Source: Mesotaenium endlicherianum
Taxonomy: Eukaryota > Streptophyta > Zygnematophyceae > Zygnematales > Mesotaeniaceae
Direction: 5' to 3'
Length of the DNA stretch: 63,905 bases
NCBI GenBank assembly: GCA_009602735.1
Contig: WELA01007435.1
Span: 28,434 to 92,338, forward strand
Both the position numbers and the translations under genes were made by a program. Within the stretch, counting starts at the first letter, position 1, and the number at the start of each line of letters is the position of its first letter. This document shows positions 11,582-23,900 of the stretch, piece after piece. The notes beneath the pieces are model-generated. The model was not told the origin of the DNA. It saw only the letters and a program-made list of their open reading frames with translations, and ran no database searches.

Positions 11582-11593
11582 TGGTATCGGAGC
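11582..11593 (+). other. Primer-binding site of element A
   Basis: TGGTATCGGAGC, one base after the LTR end. It resembles the plant initiator-tRNA-Met complement TGGTATCAGAGC with one difference. Element B carries the same 12-mer, also one base from its LTR. Confidence 0.8.
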
Positions 11594-11617
11594 TAGGCAC
11601 TTTGGTAGCACAAGAAG

Positions 11618-12898
11618 ATGGCCGATCCTCAAGACCAACAGCAAGCTTTCGAAGGAAGCCCTTCCTCTCCAAGACACCCTCCTCCAGCGCCGATGGGAGA
11701 GCCCACTCAAGAAAATCTGCAACAACAAGAAGCACCACAAGGAGGAGCACACCCTCCTCCAGCGTCGATGGGAGAGCCTACTCAAGGAAATCTGCAACAA
11801 CAAGAAGCACCACAAGGAGGAGCACCGTCAAATCCCGTGGCAGCCGCTATAGCAAAGTTGACCCCACCACAAGGAGTTCCCGCAAATGAGTGGGCAGCCT
11901 TCCTAATGACCGTCCACAACCAAGTGGGCTTGGCCACCTATGAAGCAACCGTGCAAGCGTCAAGAGAAGCTATGGCTGCCATGGTTGCCCCTATTGCGAG
12001 CAATGCTCAAAATCCAGCCCCGGCTCAAGCGCCTCCACAAGAGCCAACGAGAGCAAGGAAACTCATCAAGCCCGGCAAACCCGACACTTTCAACCCCGGG
12101 AAAGGTGCCAACCTGAATTTATGGCTCTACCAAGTGGAGACGTACCTCGCGTTCCTTGAAGTACCCGAGGAGGACTACGTTCCCTTTGCCGTTACCTTAC
12201 TTAGAGGAGCAGCAACATCATGGTGGCGTAACTATCAAGCGGCTATATATCAAGCTATGGCGCACCCCATGCTCGGCCAAGAGCCCCCACCATCATATGC
12301 AAGATGGGCAGATTTTCGTGAGGCCCTCAAGAAGCAATTCATGCCCATCAATGCGGAGAAGATTGCCCGAGGAAAGCTCCACCATCTCAAGCAAACGACG
12401 TCCGTTCAAGAGTATACATCCAGATTTCACGCCCTCACTCTTGAGATCCCCAACATGTCTCTCGAGGAGAAGATTGACCGTTACATCTTTGGCCTCAAAC
12501 CCAAGGTGGCAAAGGAAGTGGAGTTACGCGACTTGACGGACTTCTCAAAGATCATTGAAGTGGCCCAAAAGGTGGATACCTTGGATTTCAAGCACTCCGT
12601 GCCTTCATCTTCACGGGTACCGACGACGCGGGTGTACGCAGCCCCTTCCACATCCGAATCTGGACCCACACCCATGGAAATCGGAGTTATTAAAAGGGAC
12701 CCCGCGGCTGCCCGGAAGAGTGGAAGACCCTCCAATGACACTTATGATGCAAGAAACCAGCAAGGAGTGAAAGCAAGACTCTCCCCGGCTGAAAAAGAAG
12801 CTCTCATGACGGCTGGACTATGCTTCTATTGCAAGGAAAAGGGCCATCGTGCACTTTCATGCCCCAAAAAGTTGTCAAAAAACGGACAGCGCCGGTAG
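11618..12898 (+). CDS. Element A Gag
   Basis: 426-residue Gag, the structural protein that packages retroelement RNA in cytoplasmic particles. The N-terminus has a Pro/Gln-rich duplicated segment (two near-repeats ending [12 protein letters not shown] or [12 protein letters not shown]). The central part is a retrotransposon Gag domain ([20 protein letters not shown], then SWWRNYQ and [20 protein letters not shown]). A CCHC zinc knuckle ([14 protein letters not shown]) is near the C-terminus. The ATG at 11618 follows the primer site by 24 bases and is the first suitable start. The stop at 12896 lies inside a hairpin that follows a slippery site, so a minority of ribosomes probably continue into pol. 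Confidence 0.93.
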   Translation: MADPQDQQQAFEGSPSSPRHPPPAPMGEPTQENLQQQEAPQGGAHPPPASMGEPTQGNLQQQEAPQGGAPSNPVAAAIAKLTPPQGVPANEWAAFLMTVHNQVGLATYEATVQASREAMAAMVAPIASNAQNPAPAQAPPQEPTRARKLIKPGKPDTFNPGKGANLNLWLYQVETYLAFLEVPEEDYVPFAVTLLRGAATSWWRNYQAAIYQAMAHPMLGQEPPPSYARWADFREALKKQFMPINAEKIARGKLHHLKQTTSVQEYTSRFHALTLEIPNMSLEEKIDRYIFGLKPKVAKEVELRDLTDFSKIIEVAQKVDTLDFKHSVPSSSRVPTTRVYAAPSTSESGPTPMEIGVIKRDPAAARKSGRPSNDTYDARNQQGVKARLSPAEKEALMTAGLCFYCKEKGHRALSCPKKLSKNGQRR

Positions 12899-15800
12899 GC
12901 CAGGAGCCTACCACCCCAAGACCCACTTCACGAGAAGGCAACACGCCAAGTGAGGTGGAGACCCCCGTTGAAGACGACGTTCCAGCCCCAATGAGTTTGA
13001 GAGGTTACCTTGGAGGAGAGAAGGTCCACATCTTGGTGGATAGCGGAGCTCAAGGCAACTTCATTGCTGCAGATTTTGCCACCAAGCACGGTATTACTAT
13101 GCGAACTCTTGACCACGACGAGGAGATTATGATGCCCGATGGATTCTCCTATACTACCCCTTCCAAGAAGACGTACCCCTTGGCACTCTCTATCAAGTCC
13201 TTCAAGGATAGAGTAGTGTTCTCCCCCATGCAATTGGGCAAGTACGACGTCATCCTAGGGACGCCTTGGTTGACCAAGCACAACCCCCAAGTTGATTGGA
13301 GGACCGGTACTATCAAGATCAAGAATGACATCACTTCAAGAATCTGTATTTTGCGCGCAATCCAGAATATCCAGACCCAAGACATCCAGAAGCCGGCACA
13401 CGAGATACTATTGTCCGCCCTCCAACTCAAGAGACTTGTGAGGAAGGGACACGAGCTTCTTTTGGCCTTGATCACGCCAAAAGACATCAAGAAAGACATC
13501 GAGAGTCAAGAAGGCAGCCCCGTTCCCAAGGAGATACAAGAAGTCTTTGAGGACTACAAAGAAGTGTTCTCCCCGGAATTGCCCAAGGGCCTACCCCCCA
13601 AAAGATTCGTAGACCACAAGATAGAGTTGGAGCCCGGAAGCAAGCCCATCTCTCGGCCTACGTTCAAAATGTCATACACGGAGCTAGACGAAGTCAAGAA
13701 GCAAATCAAGGAGCTACTGGAGCATGGCTTCATTCGACCTAGCAAGTCGCCATTTGGAGCCCCGGTGCTATTTGTCAAGAAGAAAGATGGTACCTTGAGG
13801 ATGTGTGTGGACTATCGCGCCCTCAACAAGATCACCATCAAGAATCGATACCCGCTGCCGCGCATGGATGAGCTCATGGACCGGCTGGTTGGAGCCAAGT
13901 ACTTCACGAAGATTGACTTACGGAGCGGCTACCACCAGATTCGCATCGCAGAACCGGACATAGAGAAGACGGCATTCAGGACAAGATATGGACATTTTGA
14001 GTTCATGGTCCTGCCATTTGGACTCACCAACGCGCCAGCAACTTTCATGACTATGATGAACACCATATTTCAGCCCATGTTGGACAGATTTGTGGTGGTA
14101 TTCATCGATGACATCCTTATCTACAGCAAGACCCTTGAAGAGCATGCGAGACACTTGAAAGAAGTCCTTGAAGTATTGAAGCAAAACAAGCTGTTTGCGA
14201 AGGAGTCAAAATGCGAGTTTGCCAAACAAGAAGTGGAGTTCCTAGGTCTCCACGTGACTGCTGATGGCATCAAGATAGACCCCAAGAAGACCACGGTGGT
14301 GGAGGAATGGCCAACCCCCACGACCAAGAAAGAACTCCAGTCATTCTTGGGATTTGCCAATTGGTACAGAAAATTCATCCAAGGCTTCTCGCACATAGCA
14401 GCCCCCCTGACAGATCTACTCAAGAAGGACAGGCTATATACATGGACCGAGAAAGAGGAAGAGGCATTTCAAGAGTTAAAGCGAAGATTGACCACATCCC
14501 CGGTGCTCACACTCCCAAGTCCAAACCCAGATTGGCCCTTCCACGTCATCACCGATGCATCTTCCTATGCAATAGGAGCAATCCTGCTTCAAGACCAAGG
14601 CAAGGGACTGCAGCCCATCGCCTACGAGTCAAGGAAGCTAAATCCAGCCGAGCAAAATTATACAACCACGGAGCGAGAGGCATTGGCGATTGTACATGCC
14701 TTGAAGGTTTGGCGCTGCTACGTTGAAGGACGCAAAGTACTGGTCACCACGGACCACGAGGCGTTAAAGCACCTCCAGACGCAGCCGTATCTCTCAAGGA
14801 GACAAGCAAGATGGAGCGGATACTTGCAACAATACAACATCACGATTCAGTACCAGCCCGGCAAGACAAACCCGGCTGACCCCCTCTCAAGACTGCAATT
14901 AAATGCAGTGATGGTATCCCTGAAGACAGATCTGGAAGCTCGATTTTCAGCCGCCTATGAAAGAGACCCTTACTACAAGAACGGAGAAGCAGCCTTGGAC
15001 CCATGCAAGAAGCAAGAAGGCAATTATTGGGTGAGGCAAGATACGGGCCAGAGATGTGTTCCTAATGACTTAGACCTCCGGCTCTTGCTTCTACGAGAAG
15101 CACACGACAACCCTCTTGGAGGACACTTTGGAATCCTAAGGACCACGGGCGTTCTAGCTAGGACTTATTGTTGGCCAGGCATGTCTAAGCAAGTCAAGGA
15201 GTACTGCAGGAGCTGTGACACATGCCAAAGAATCAAGCCATCATCGCAAAAGGCGGGAGGACTCCTCCAACCACTACCAATCCCCGAAAGACAATGGACG
15301 GACATCTCAATGGACCTTATCGTGGACTTGCCCGTGACACCTCGAGGCCATAATGCAATACTCACGGTGGTGGACAGACTTACCAAGATGGCTCATTTTA
15401 TTCCCACGACGACTAAGGCTACAGCACCACAACTTGCAAGACTCATCTTTGACAACATCTTCCGACTCCATGGACTACCATCAAGAATTGTGTCAGATAG
15501 AGATCCAAGATTCACAAGCCATTTCTGGAAAAATCTCTTCAAGAACTTGGGTACATCGCTGGATATGTCTACTGCCTACCACCCACAATCAGATGGGCAA
15601 ACCGAGCGTATGAATCGTACCCTAAAGACCTCTCTAAAGGCCTACGTGTCTACCCTCGAGCAAGACTGGGACATGTACTTGACCCCCCTCGAGTTTGCCT
15701 ACAACAACACTACGCAGGCCTCTACCCAAGAGTCCCCATTCTTCCTCAACTATGGCTTCCATCCGACCACGCCACTGAGCTTCACGGCTGGCCATGATGA

Positions 15801-16485
15801 AGTACCTGCAGCCACAGATTTTATGGAGACATTAGAAGCAGCCCTTACAGCAGCGAAGAAAGCTCTACAACACGCGCAAGATGCTCAAGCAAGAGTGGCG
15901 AACAGATCCAGAAGAGAAATTACGTACAGAGTGGGTGACAACGTGTTACTATCATCCAAGAACATTTCCCTGAACAACAGGCCTGCCGGCAGCAAGTTCT
16001 CTCCCAAGTATTTGGGACCCTTCAAGATTATCCAGCAAGTCAACCCCGTTGCTTTCAAGCTAGAACTTCCCCAGACTATGCACATCGACCCCGTATTCCA
16101 CGCTTCCCTCTTCAAGCCATATGTGCAACCCGACAACAAGTTCCCAGGACGTGTGACAACCCCACCAGCCCCAACAATAGTGGATGATCATTTGGAGTAC
16201 GAAGTGGAAGACATAGTGGCTATGAGAAATTTCAGGAGACAGCAGCAATACTTGATCAAGTGGAAAGGATATCCAGATTCGGAGAATAGTTGGGTGGCGG
16301 CGCACTACCTTGACAAAGTTCAGAGAAAGTTGAAGCGCTTCCATGCCGCCAACCCCCATCTTGGACCAGCCCCAAGTCTCTCTACTAGAAGCCCGAAGAC
16401 TTCAGGGAGGCAGCCTGCCACCATCAAGAAGCAGCAGAAGACCCCTTGGAGGCAGCCTGCAAGAACAAGAAAGAGGAAAAATTGA
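12820..16485 (+). CDS. Element A Pol polyprotein
   Basis: Open frame of 1221 codons. The first ATG at 12820 lies inside gag and is probably not used; synthesis is expected by -1 frameshift near 12883. Domains in order (residues from 12820): aspartic protease with VDSGAQ near 73-78; reverse transcriptase with the FIDD catalytic box at 428-431; RNase H with [10 protein letters not shown] near 578-587; integrase zinc domain (H...H near 761-767, CRSCDTC near 796-802); integrase core with Asp near 832, Asp near 893 and Glu near 929 (the last two about 36 apart); a C-terminal chromodomain at about 1126-1178 ([15 protein letters not shown]). All key residues are present and there is no internal stop. 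It copies element RNA to DNA and integrates it; the chromodomain may steer insertion to marked chromatin. Confidence 0.95.
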   Translation: MLLLQGKGPSCTFMPQKVVKKRTAPVGQEPTTPRPTSREGNTPSEVETPVEDDVPAPMSLRGYLGGEKVHILVDSGAQGNFIAADFATKHGITMRTLDHDEEIMMPDGFSYTTPSKKTYPLALSIKSFKDRVVFSPMQLGKYDVILGTPWLTKHNPQVDWRTGTIKIKNDITSRICILRAIQNIQTQDIQKPAHEILLSALQLKRLVRKGHELLLALITPKDIKKDIESQEGSPVPKEIQEVFEDYKEVFSPELPKGLPPKRFVDHKIELEPGSKPISRPTFKMSYTELDEVKKQIKELLEHGFIRPSKSPFGAPVLFVKKKDGTLRMCVDYRALNKITIKNRYPLPRMDELMDRLVGAKYFTKIDLRSGYHQIRIAEPDIEKTAFRTRYGHFEFMVLPFGLTNAPATFMTMMNTIFQPMLDRFVVVFIDDILIYSKTLEEHARHLKEVLEVLKQNKLFAKESKCEFAKQEVEFLGLHVTADGIKIDPKKTTVVEEWPTPTTKKELQSFLGFANWYRKFIQGFSHIAAPLTDLLKKDRLYTWTEKEEEAFQELKRRLTTSPVLTLPSPNPDWPFHVITDASSYAIGAILLQDQGKGLQPIAYESRKLNPAEQNYTTTEREALAIVHALKVWRCYVEGRKVLVTTDHEALKHLQTQPYLSRRQARWSGYLQQYNITIQYQPGKTNPADPLSRLQLNAVMVSLKTDLEARFSAAYERDPYYKNGEAALDPCKKQEGNYWVRQDTGQRCVPNDLDLRLLLLREAHDNPLGGHFGILRTTGVLARTYCWPGMSKQVKEYCRSCDTCQRIKPSSQKAGGLLQPLPIPERQWTDISMDLIVDLPVTPRGHNAILTVVDRLTKMAHFIPTTTKATAPQLARLIFDNIFRLHGLPSRIVSDRDPRFTSHFWKNLFKNLGTSLDMSTAYHPQSDGQTERMNRTLKTSLKAYVSTLEQDWDMYLTPLEFAYNNTTQASTQESPFFLNYGFHPTTPLSFTAGHDEVPAATDFMETLEAALTAAKKALQHAQDAQARVANRSRREITYRVGDNVLLSSKNISLNNRPAGSKFSPKYLGPFKIIQQVNPVAFKLELPQTMHIDPVFHASLFKPYVQPDNKFPGRVTTPPAPTIVDDHLEYEVEDIVAMRNFRRQQQYLIKWKGYPDSENSWVAAHYLDKVQRKLKRFHAANPHLGPAPSLSTRSPKTSGRQPATIKKQQKTPWRQPARTRKRKN
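12877..12912 (+). promoter_or_regulatory. Predicted -1 ribosomal frameshift signal of element A
   Basis: The heptamer A-AAA-AAC (12877-12883) is in the correct Gag phase (codons TCA AAA AAC). After a 10-base spacer comes a perfect 7-bp stem (12894-12900 with 12906-12912) and a 5-base loop. The Gag stop codon (12896-12898) is inside the stem. Pol is in the -1 frame relative to Gag (start 12820, overlap to 12898). This is the classic retroviral slippery-site plus structure arrangement. Element C has the same heptamer (58739-58745) and downstream sequence. Confidence 0.85.
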
Positions 16486-17254
16486 CATTAGACACTCTTC
16501 TCTTCTCGCAGTTTCTGGACAGAAAACTAAAACTGCTACTGGTAATAGGTCTCTGCATAATAAATTCTGAAAATTTACCTGGCTGTAGTCCATGAGTAGC
16601 CGGTCATTTAGAGTCCAAGTTTGCTCAATTTGGAGCACTGGTGAGAGAGATATGATGCTCTAAGTAGAAGGGGGTCAGGCTGCTGGCATTGTTAGGACAG
16701 AATATGCCTTCTGACATTGTGCCTTCCCCTGAACTTGGAATGCTCTGAAACTCAAGACTCTGGTAGAACATCTTACAGCGCCCAGTTTGAGACTTAGTTT
16801 GCAGAATTTGGAGAAGTATAGAAGGACTTATGATTTTCAGAAGTTTCTGCACAGATTTGGAGGAGTGCCTACTCTCTCAGCTCTCAACGACACTCCAGAA
16901 ATGAGAATGCTCTCAAATTTGGTGACCCGGTAGAGTTCTCCGACGCGGTCCGTCTGGCACTCGAATTTTCAGATTTGGAGCAGTTCTGTGGCCGCTATGA
17001 ATTTTTGAGTTCGTGGCAGATTCTGGGCCAACTTGTACAATTTTCTTTATCATTAAGGAGTAGGCTAGCCAATAAGGTCACACCACCTACGACCTTGCCT
17101 AGTCTACCTTACATGTGTAGCACCTGACTTGGCGCCTTTGACTAGTCCTCTTCACATGTGTGGCATCTGACTTGAAACTGTTGACTAGTTTGCTCCACAT
17201 GTGTAAGACCTGACTTGACGCGCCGAGACGTCGCTTTTTCTATCGGGGGGGTGA
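16486..17254 (+). other. 3' untranslated tail and polypurine tract of element A
   Basis: About 770 bp with no ORF beyond background, between the pol stop and the 3' LTR. It ends with the polypurine-type tract GGGGGGGTGA at 17245-17254, directly before the LTR, which is the expected plus-strand primer. Confidence 0.75.
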
Positions 17255-17757
17255 TGTAGTGATTTGAGTTATTATATATTAGTTTGCATATATTTTAATG
17301 TTTTCAAATATATTTGGAGTAGTATTGTGTGGAGTCAAGTGTGAATAGGTACTCTAGTAACTTGGTTCATGTCCTTTGAACCTTCCAAGGCATTTTCGAA
17401 GTTAGAGGAAAGACCTAGAAGAACTCCATGTGGCAAAAGTCAAATGTGCCATTTTTAGGTCAAAAGGACATGTGTACATTATTCTAGAAAGAGGTGGCAA
17501 GTTTTGGGATGTGTTGGGTGCCAACACATCAACATACACCTTCCTAGAAATTACTTATGTAGCAAGTATATAAACAAGAGCTAGAACATAGAAAGACATT
17601 GCAGAATCACTCTTGTACTTGCCAAAATCCAGAAATATATTAACTTTCAAGAAGCCATCTCTCTTTCAAGAAGCTACCACTTGTGTTCAAAGATCCTTGT
17701 CTTGAATAGATAAAGTATTCTGTTTTACTAAGTATTTTATCTATCTGTTTCACTACA
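17255..17757 (+). repeat. 3' LTR of element A
   Basis: 503 bp, same ends as the 5' LTR, with TATATAA at 17567-17573. Differs from the 5' LTR at roughly four positions by eye. Confidence 0.95.
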
Positions 17758-18187
17758 GGCTGGGGATGGTGCGCATTCCCTTGCATCCGATTGCCGAGAC
17801 GTAAGGGAGGCAACACCCACCCACATTCACTTCCCTCTGGCCCTTGACTTGCGCCGCCACCACTTCTTTCCCACGGCGACTCTCGTAGATGTGAGCCCCT
17901 CCCTGACACCCCGTGCTCGTCTCGCCTCTGCGCATACAGGTAATGCCTGGTGCCTGCCACCATGGCCATCGTCGACTTCTTGGGCGCCTGGGCCAGGGGC
18001 AGCATGGCTACGGCATTCGAGCACCGGGACGGGTCCATCTCCAAACACAAGCTCAAGTGAGCACTCTTTCCGCAGGTGGCGGGGATGACGATTCTGCCCC
18101 TCAAGCCGATGAGCTTCCATCTCCCCCAGGCTCCCCCACTCTTCCTCCACAGTTGCTTGCGACGGCCGCCACCTTTTTTTGCTCTGA
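17758..18187 (+). pseudogene. Interrupted gene, segment between elements A and B
   Basis: The recombinase-like exon resumes at 17763 (GMVRIPLHPIAE) with a GTAAGG donor at 17801. Further on, 17961-18060 can encode MAIVDFLGAWARGSMATAF and GSISKHKLK, followed by VAGMTILPLKPMSFHLP. I could not fix the splice sites between these pieces. Element B cuts the sequence at 18187. Confidence 0.4.
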
Positions 18188-18899
18188 TGTAACGAATCGA
18201 CTTACCAAATAGGCAATTAACAATTAATAAAGATCTTTATATCAGCAAGTAATCTTTATTGTATTTCCTGTTAACTGTTTAAACAGCAAAGGACAACACA
18301 CTAGCAGTGAATAATACTCGTAAGTCAAATGCGAGTAAACTGGCATCAATAATGCAAACTCATACATAAGCAAGGTCAGAAGGCAGTGCGTGTCAATGGC
18401 TTCTCGCCTTGCATTCAGATCTCTCTCAGTAAGCTGTACAAGAGAGTTGGCCTCGTTTTTGAATGCCGAACTCGAGAGCAATGTCTAGCATATGTACATG
18501 GAATGAGTTTACTGTTCAACGGCCAGTGCGATAACACCGCCTACCCGGGAGTTAACCACGTTGGTAGGACCTCGGTTAACCAAATCCACCGCCATCTCCC
18601 ATCATCCCGAATCGCCATCCGTCATAGGGATGTCATCTAGCCACTCCTCTAGCATACCACACTTAGATGTATATCGAGGCAGTTTGCTGCTACCGAGTAC
18701 GGAAGTCAGCTGGCTGTCAAAGAATGTGTCAGCAAGCTGACTTAAGTTGACTTCAGCCTGCTGCTTCCGGCTGAGTCCTTCAACTGATAATTATATAAAG
18801 TCCAGCAGACTCAATGTTGACTAAAGTTCAGCAGGCTGAACGTAATTAACTATTATATTTAAATGAACATTACATCTACCAATATACTGATTCAATACA
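18188..18899 (-). repeat. 3' LTR of element B
   Basis: About 712 bp with TG...CA ends. The adjacent internal bases read AAGTTGGAGGGAT on the minus strand, a purine-rich tract expected as the plus-strand primer. Confidence 0.92.
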
Positions 18900-19011
18900 A
18901 TCCCTCCAACTTACCTTGTTGTTGCCTCGATAACATTAAACTGCAAAGGATTCTAATCAAGGAACTGAACCTGACCAGCCTCCCCCACTGACTGCCTCTT
19001 CAGCCTGTCAC

Positions 19012-20691
19012 CTAAGGGGCTGTTCCTTGGGCTTCACGATCAGGAGACGAAGATCTGGACCTAGATCTGAACAGCCCTCTAGGTCTGTCAGCTGGCCTTC
19101 CAAAGAACCCCGTTTGATCTAGAGTTGGACGTCGAGGAGAACGAAGGATGGTAGCCTGCTCTTCAACCACTTGGGTGTTGATCCCCACATAGACAGGCAT
19201 TCCAGTAGGATGTTGAAATACATTGGCAAGAGGTACATGCCCATGAGCGAAGGGAGAGGCCGGCATACCTCTGGCCACCCCCCGTGTCCCTCTTCTGGCA
19301 CCCCTGTCCTCTGGGGAGTTCTGCCTTTGTCTGCTGCCAAGTACAGTTAGATCAGCTTCTTCCTCTGCTTGGGCAGGTGGACTAGGGGTTCGAGTGCGCG
19401 ATTCAGTTACCTCCATGGCCGGGGTCAAATGCCATATTCCTGATCTTGGCTCCTGAGGAAGCCCTGCTCTTGCCTGCCCCTGGGTGTCCTGAGTACCAGC
19501 TCCTGATGCTTCTCCTCTGCCTTGTTCTTCTTCCTCATCCTCCTCATCTTCCTCCTCTGAGAGGGTAGGAGTCTCGTCCACTAAGTCGTCCTGCTCCCTG
19601 GTAGACATGGAGTAGTCTACTGACCTCCCTTTCTTGGGGCGCGCTGGAGGTTGCTTGGCCTTCAGCCTGCTGATATCTATCCGGCCTGCATTCTTCGCCC
19701 ATTTGACAAAGGCATGCTTTCCCTTCGAGAAGTAGTCTCTCCCCCTCCTTCTGTGCTCTTTGGTCTCAGCATTCATATTGCTCAGGCAGCCATTCAGCCT
19801 GGGGTCCCAAGGGGCAATGTGAGGTGGTAGGATGAGGTAGCCGTCTAGGCCATAGTGGAAATTGTCTGGTTGGGCTCGGTCACACTCCTGCTTTTTGTTT
19901 GTGACGGTCATCCACCTCCAGTCCGTTGGCTGCTGGTAGTACTGGGGTCCATGCTCAGCCTTCCTCAGTTTACATGGGAACCAGTGGGGAGAGAACATCT
20001 GCTGTCCTGCTTCCTTGGCCAAGTACTCCCAGCTTCTTCTCCCAACTTCATTGTAAGCTGGCAAGAGTGTGAGGTAGAATACCGTATCCTTAAAGCTATC
20101 GAGCCGCATGCTCACCATCCTGATGAGTCTTTGATCTCCCACTATTTTCGGTATTGGGACTGGCTTATTCTTCGAATCATTGGCTAGGTACCGGGCCTAC
20201 TCTGCTGTATAGCCCACCATCTTGGCATAATCCTCGTAGAGGACCACACCAGTGTGTGTCTCAATGTACCTATCCAGTGCTGCAACTCTTTCCTTCTGTA
20301 GCAGTGCTGTCTGTTCCAGCTTGTTGATCTCCTGGGCTGCCAGCAATGCTTCCTTCAGGTTATCAAAGTTTTGGCCACCCACCACAGTATACCTGTAAGT
20401 GGCCAAGCTCTTCTGCCTGTCCGCTTCAGCCTTTTTCCTTCTCTCCTCCTCTACCGCTGCCGCTTCTTCTTGTTGTTTCTTCTGTCTCTCCTCCTCAGCT
20501 TTCCTGAGGTTTTCCGCTTCCTGATCCTTCTTCCTCTGTGCTTCTTCTGCCGCCTCTTGTTGTTTGCGGACCCTTTCTTGTTCTCTCCTGGTGAGGGACG
20601 TGGCCGCCATCTCCTTCTGGTATTGCTCCATTGTCCTCCTGGCTTCTTCTGCCTTGCGCTTTCTGTCCTCCTTTTGTGTGGTGGGAGCCAT
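19012..20691 (-). pseudogene. Element B extra ORF (coiled coil, acidic and RS-rich), one internal stop
   Basis: A frame of 560 codons including the stop, broken only by one TAG at 20199-20197; the parts are 164 and 376 residues. It begins MAPTTQKEDRKRKAEEARR and continues as a long Lys/Glu/Gln-rich coiled coil to about residue 100. A globular-looking part follows (YEDYAKMVGY, then DTVFYLTLLPAYNEVGRRSW and DGYLILPPHIAPWDPRLN). Then come an acidic run (LSEEEDEEDEEEEQ), a disordered Pro/Ser-rich section and an Arg-Ser tail (RSRSRSSSPDRE). It lies about 280 bp beyond the pol stop in the same orientation, the position where env would be, but shows no signal peptide or membrane segment. Function unknown; RNA or chromatin binding is a guess from composition. 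Confidence 0.75.
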
Positions 20692-20973
20692 TCTTACAGG
20701 GTGATTGCTAGGAGTTGACGTAGTTGCGGTGCGCTAGACATAAACGTATGAATGGGTTTTCAGGTGTGTTTAGTGATGTATTGCTGTGCCCTTTTCTTTC
20801 AGCCAAAGGTGCTTTATGTGGGCCAGGTTGTCCCCTCCGTCCCTATGCTGACACTTAGGGTTCACATAACTGTCCCTTTCTCGCTCTCGCACACTAACTG
20901 TCATATATTTTCCCCTCCAACTTAAATGGAGACAGGACCTCCTGTCACCTTCCCGTGTCAACTGAAACGACGG

Positions 20974-23900
20974 TCAAGGAGGTGCTCCAGCCGCCCAAAG
21001 GTGGAACCGTTTCAACGCCCCTTTGGCATCAGTCAAATGGTCTTCAAATCCCCAACTGTCCCTAGAGGCATCGTAACCCTTCCATCGAATGAGGTACTTC
21101 ATGACATCTTTAGACGATCGACATACCGAGCGCGCGTCTAAAATCTCCTCAACCTCATATTCCTCAGGTTCAGCGTCCTGGACAATGGGGACCGGTCCCG
21201 GTTGGACAGGTAACCGACCTGTGAACAGTGTGTCACCTTTGATGTACGGTTCCAGGAAGGAGACATTAAAGACCGGGTGACCCTTATATTCTGCTGACAT
21301 GTTCAGTTTGTAAGCATTTTGACCGTCACGACGCACCACCGAGTATGGACGGACCCGGACAGGACCAAGCTTTTTCTTGACCACACCAGGGAGGTACAGG
21401 TGCTGAGAATGTATTTTGACCAAATCGCCCTTAGAAAAGGTCAGTTCTCGACGGTGCTGATTAGCGTACTTTTGTTGGTTTTCTTGGGCTTTGTGCAGAT
21501 TTTGTTGGACTTCTGACAGGGTGTCAGCAAACTCGTGAGTGAAGTGGAGGGAGACCGGATTGTCAATCCATTCAGGGTGAGTTAAAGACTCCCCTAGGAC
21601 ATCTGAAGGAGACTTAGGGACTCTACCGAGGCTTAGTTCAAAAGGAGTCTTGCCCGTTGACGCATGCACCGCATTGTTGACCACAAACTGGATTTGAGGT
21701 AACAGGTCATCCCAATTATCTTGTTTTTGGTTAATATAGGCTCTCAATACCTCTTGCAGAACTTGGTTAGTTCTTTCAGTCTGCCCATCAATCTGAGGGT
21801 GGTTTGCTGTGCTGAGCAGCTGCTTGACTCCCATTAAGCCCATTAAAGCTCTCCATAACTTAGAGGTAAATTTCGAATCTTTGCCTGAGGTAATATTAAA
21901 GGGTAGCCCATGTTGGCATACTACTTGGTTGTAGAACTGTCTCGCTGTTTCGAGTGCAGTTACTTTGACAGTTGTGGGGATGAAAATGACCATTTTTGTC
22001 AGTTTATCCACGACTACCAGTATCGAATTATGCCCATTGGCAGTTCGTGGCAATGTGACCACCCAGTCCATGGATATTGTTTCCCAGCGGCCAGCTGGGA
22101 TGGGCAGCGATTGTAAGAGGCCCCCCGTGGTGTGTGCCTAGACTTATTCTTTCGACACTGGTCATAGGACTTAACGTATTTCAAGACCTCCCGAGGTAAT
22201 CCCTCCCAATGATAATGTTTTGCCAATTTGCCAACAGTTCTGGCCTGCCCCAAATGCCCACCCAGTAAACTGTCATGGGCTTGACTCAGTAAGAGAGACC
22301 TTATTTCCAAGTTATTAGGAATGACCACCTTCAGCCTTCCTGAAGTGGTTTCAGTCTCCCCGACCCCTACTTTAAGCCGGTACCCAAGTGCAGTAGCACG
22401 ACACACACCAGTAGTGGGGCTGGGCTCATATGTTGGGTCAGAACAGTAGGCTTTCCTAAGTTGTTCAAGGAAGGACCTATTTACCTTTAGTGAAGTGAGT
22501 GCATACAGGACTTTATCTACAGCATACTAACTAAAGTTCCTTCCTTGCAAGTCAGGTCTTCTAGAGAGTGCATCAGCAGGATTCAACTTCCCTGGTTTGT
22601 AGTCGATTCGGACTTGGAACTGCTCCAGCATCTGGCTCCAGCGATTCTCCCTCCTTGGCAGCTTGGACTTCTTCTGAAAGTGAGTAAGAGCTAGATGATC
22701 TGTAATCACCTTAAAAGCTTTACCATGTAAGTATGCTCTCCACTGTTTGAGTACATGAATGATAGCTAGCAGCTCTTTATAATGCACTGGGTAATCAATC
22801 TCCGCTGAATTAAACTTCATAGACACGTACAACACAGGGTGCCACTCCTGCCGTACCTTACCATCCTTTGTGGTTTTGTCAGCAGGTTGCAACAAAATAG
22901 CACCCATGGCAAAGTCAGAGGCATCAGTGACCACCTGCACCGATTTGTTGGGGTCATACACGGCTAGCACTGGGGCAAAACAAAGAGCATCTTTAAGGGT
23001 CTAGAAGGCAGTCTGCTGCTCTTCCCCCCACACATACCCGATGTCTTTCTTAGTAAGGTCAGTCAGTTTATTGGCCTTTGTAGAATAATTCTCAATAAAT
23101 CTCCTATAGTAGTTAGCCAACCCAAGGAAGGATCTAACTTCAGAGACGGATTGTGGTACTGGCCAGTCCCTTATGGTCTGGACTTTCTTAGGGTCCACAC
23201 TGATGCCCTCTTTACTGATAACGTGGCCTAAGAATTCAATACTTTCCTTAAAGAAATCACACTTGCTCATTTTAGCAGATAACTGATTTCTTCTCAGAGT
23301 GTCCATGACTGTCTTTAAGTGTTCAGTGTGCTGAGCTTCATCTTTAAAGAAATTTAAAATATCATCCAGGAAAACTTGCACAAATTTATCCAAACAAGGC
23401 CTGAAAATGTCATACATTGCACCCATGAAGGTCGCAGGAGCATTAGTCAGTCCAAATGGCATCACGTTGAACTCATAGTGTCCATAACGTGTGCGGAAGG
23501 CAGTCTTGTGTTGATCCCCCTCAGCAATTCTGATTTGTTGATAACCACTCTTGAGATCTATCTTACTGAACACCTTAGCACCAGACAGGGTATCAAGCAA
23601 GTCCTCGATTCTGGGTAAAGCATACTTGTTCTTTATTGTAATTCTGTTCAGGGCTCTGTAATCCACACACATCCTCATACTGCCATCTTTTTTCTTAACA
23701 AATAGAATGGATGCGCCGTAAGGTGATTTACTGGAGGAAAAAAAACCATTTTCCTCAAGCTCTGCAATCTGTGTTTACAACTCTTCGCTCTCCACATAAG
23801 ACAAGCCGTAAGTGCGTTGCCAGGGTGGTTGACTCCCAGGTAATAAATCAATCCTATGATCTACTTCCTTCTTAGGTGGTAGTCCCGGAGGCATATTAAA

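Larger units (their letters stand above)
11078..17757 (+). mobile_element. Element A: full-length chromodomain Ty3/gypsy retrotransposon
   Basis: A 6680-bp element with two 503-bp LTRs (11078-11580 and 17255-17757) and the target duplication GGCTG at 11073-11077 and 17758-17762. I count about four differences between the LTRs by eye, so insertion was recent. Order: LTR, primer site, gag, pol (protease, reverse transcriptase, RNase H, integrase, chromodomain), non-coding tail, polypurine tract, LTR. Both ORFs are open, so it may be autonomous. The chromodomain after integrase places it in the chromovirus branch. It interrupts the recombinase-like exon. Confidence 0.96.

Noticed and set aside
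19012..20691. Element B extra ORF as an envelope gene
   Set aside because: Position fits, but no signal peptide, hydrophobic membrane segment or fusion peptide; composition is charged and disordered.
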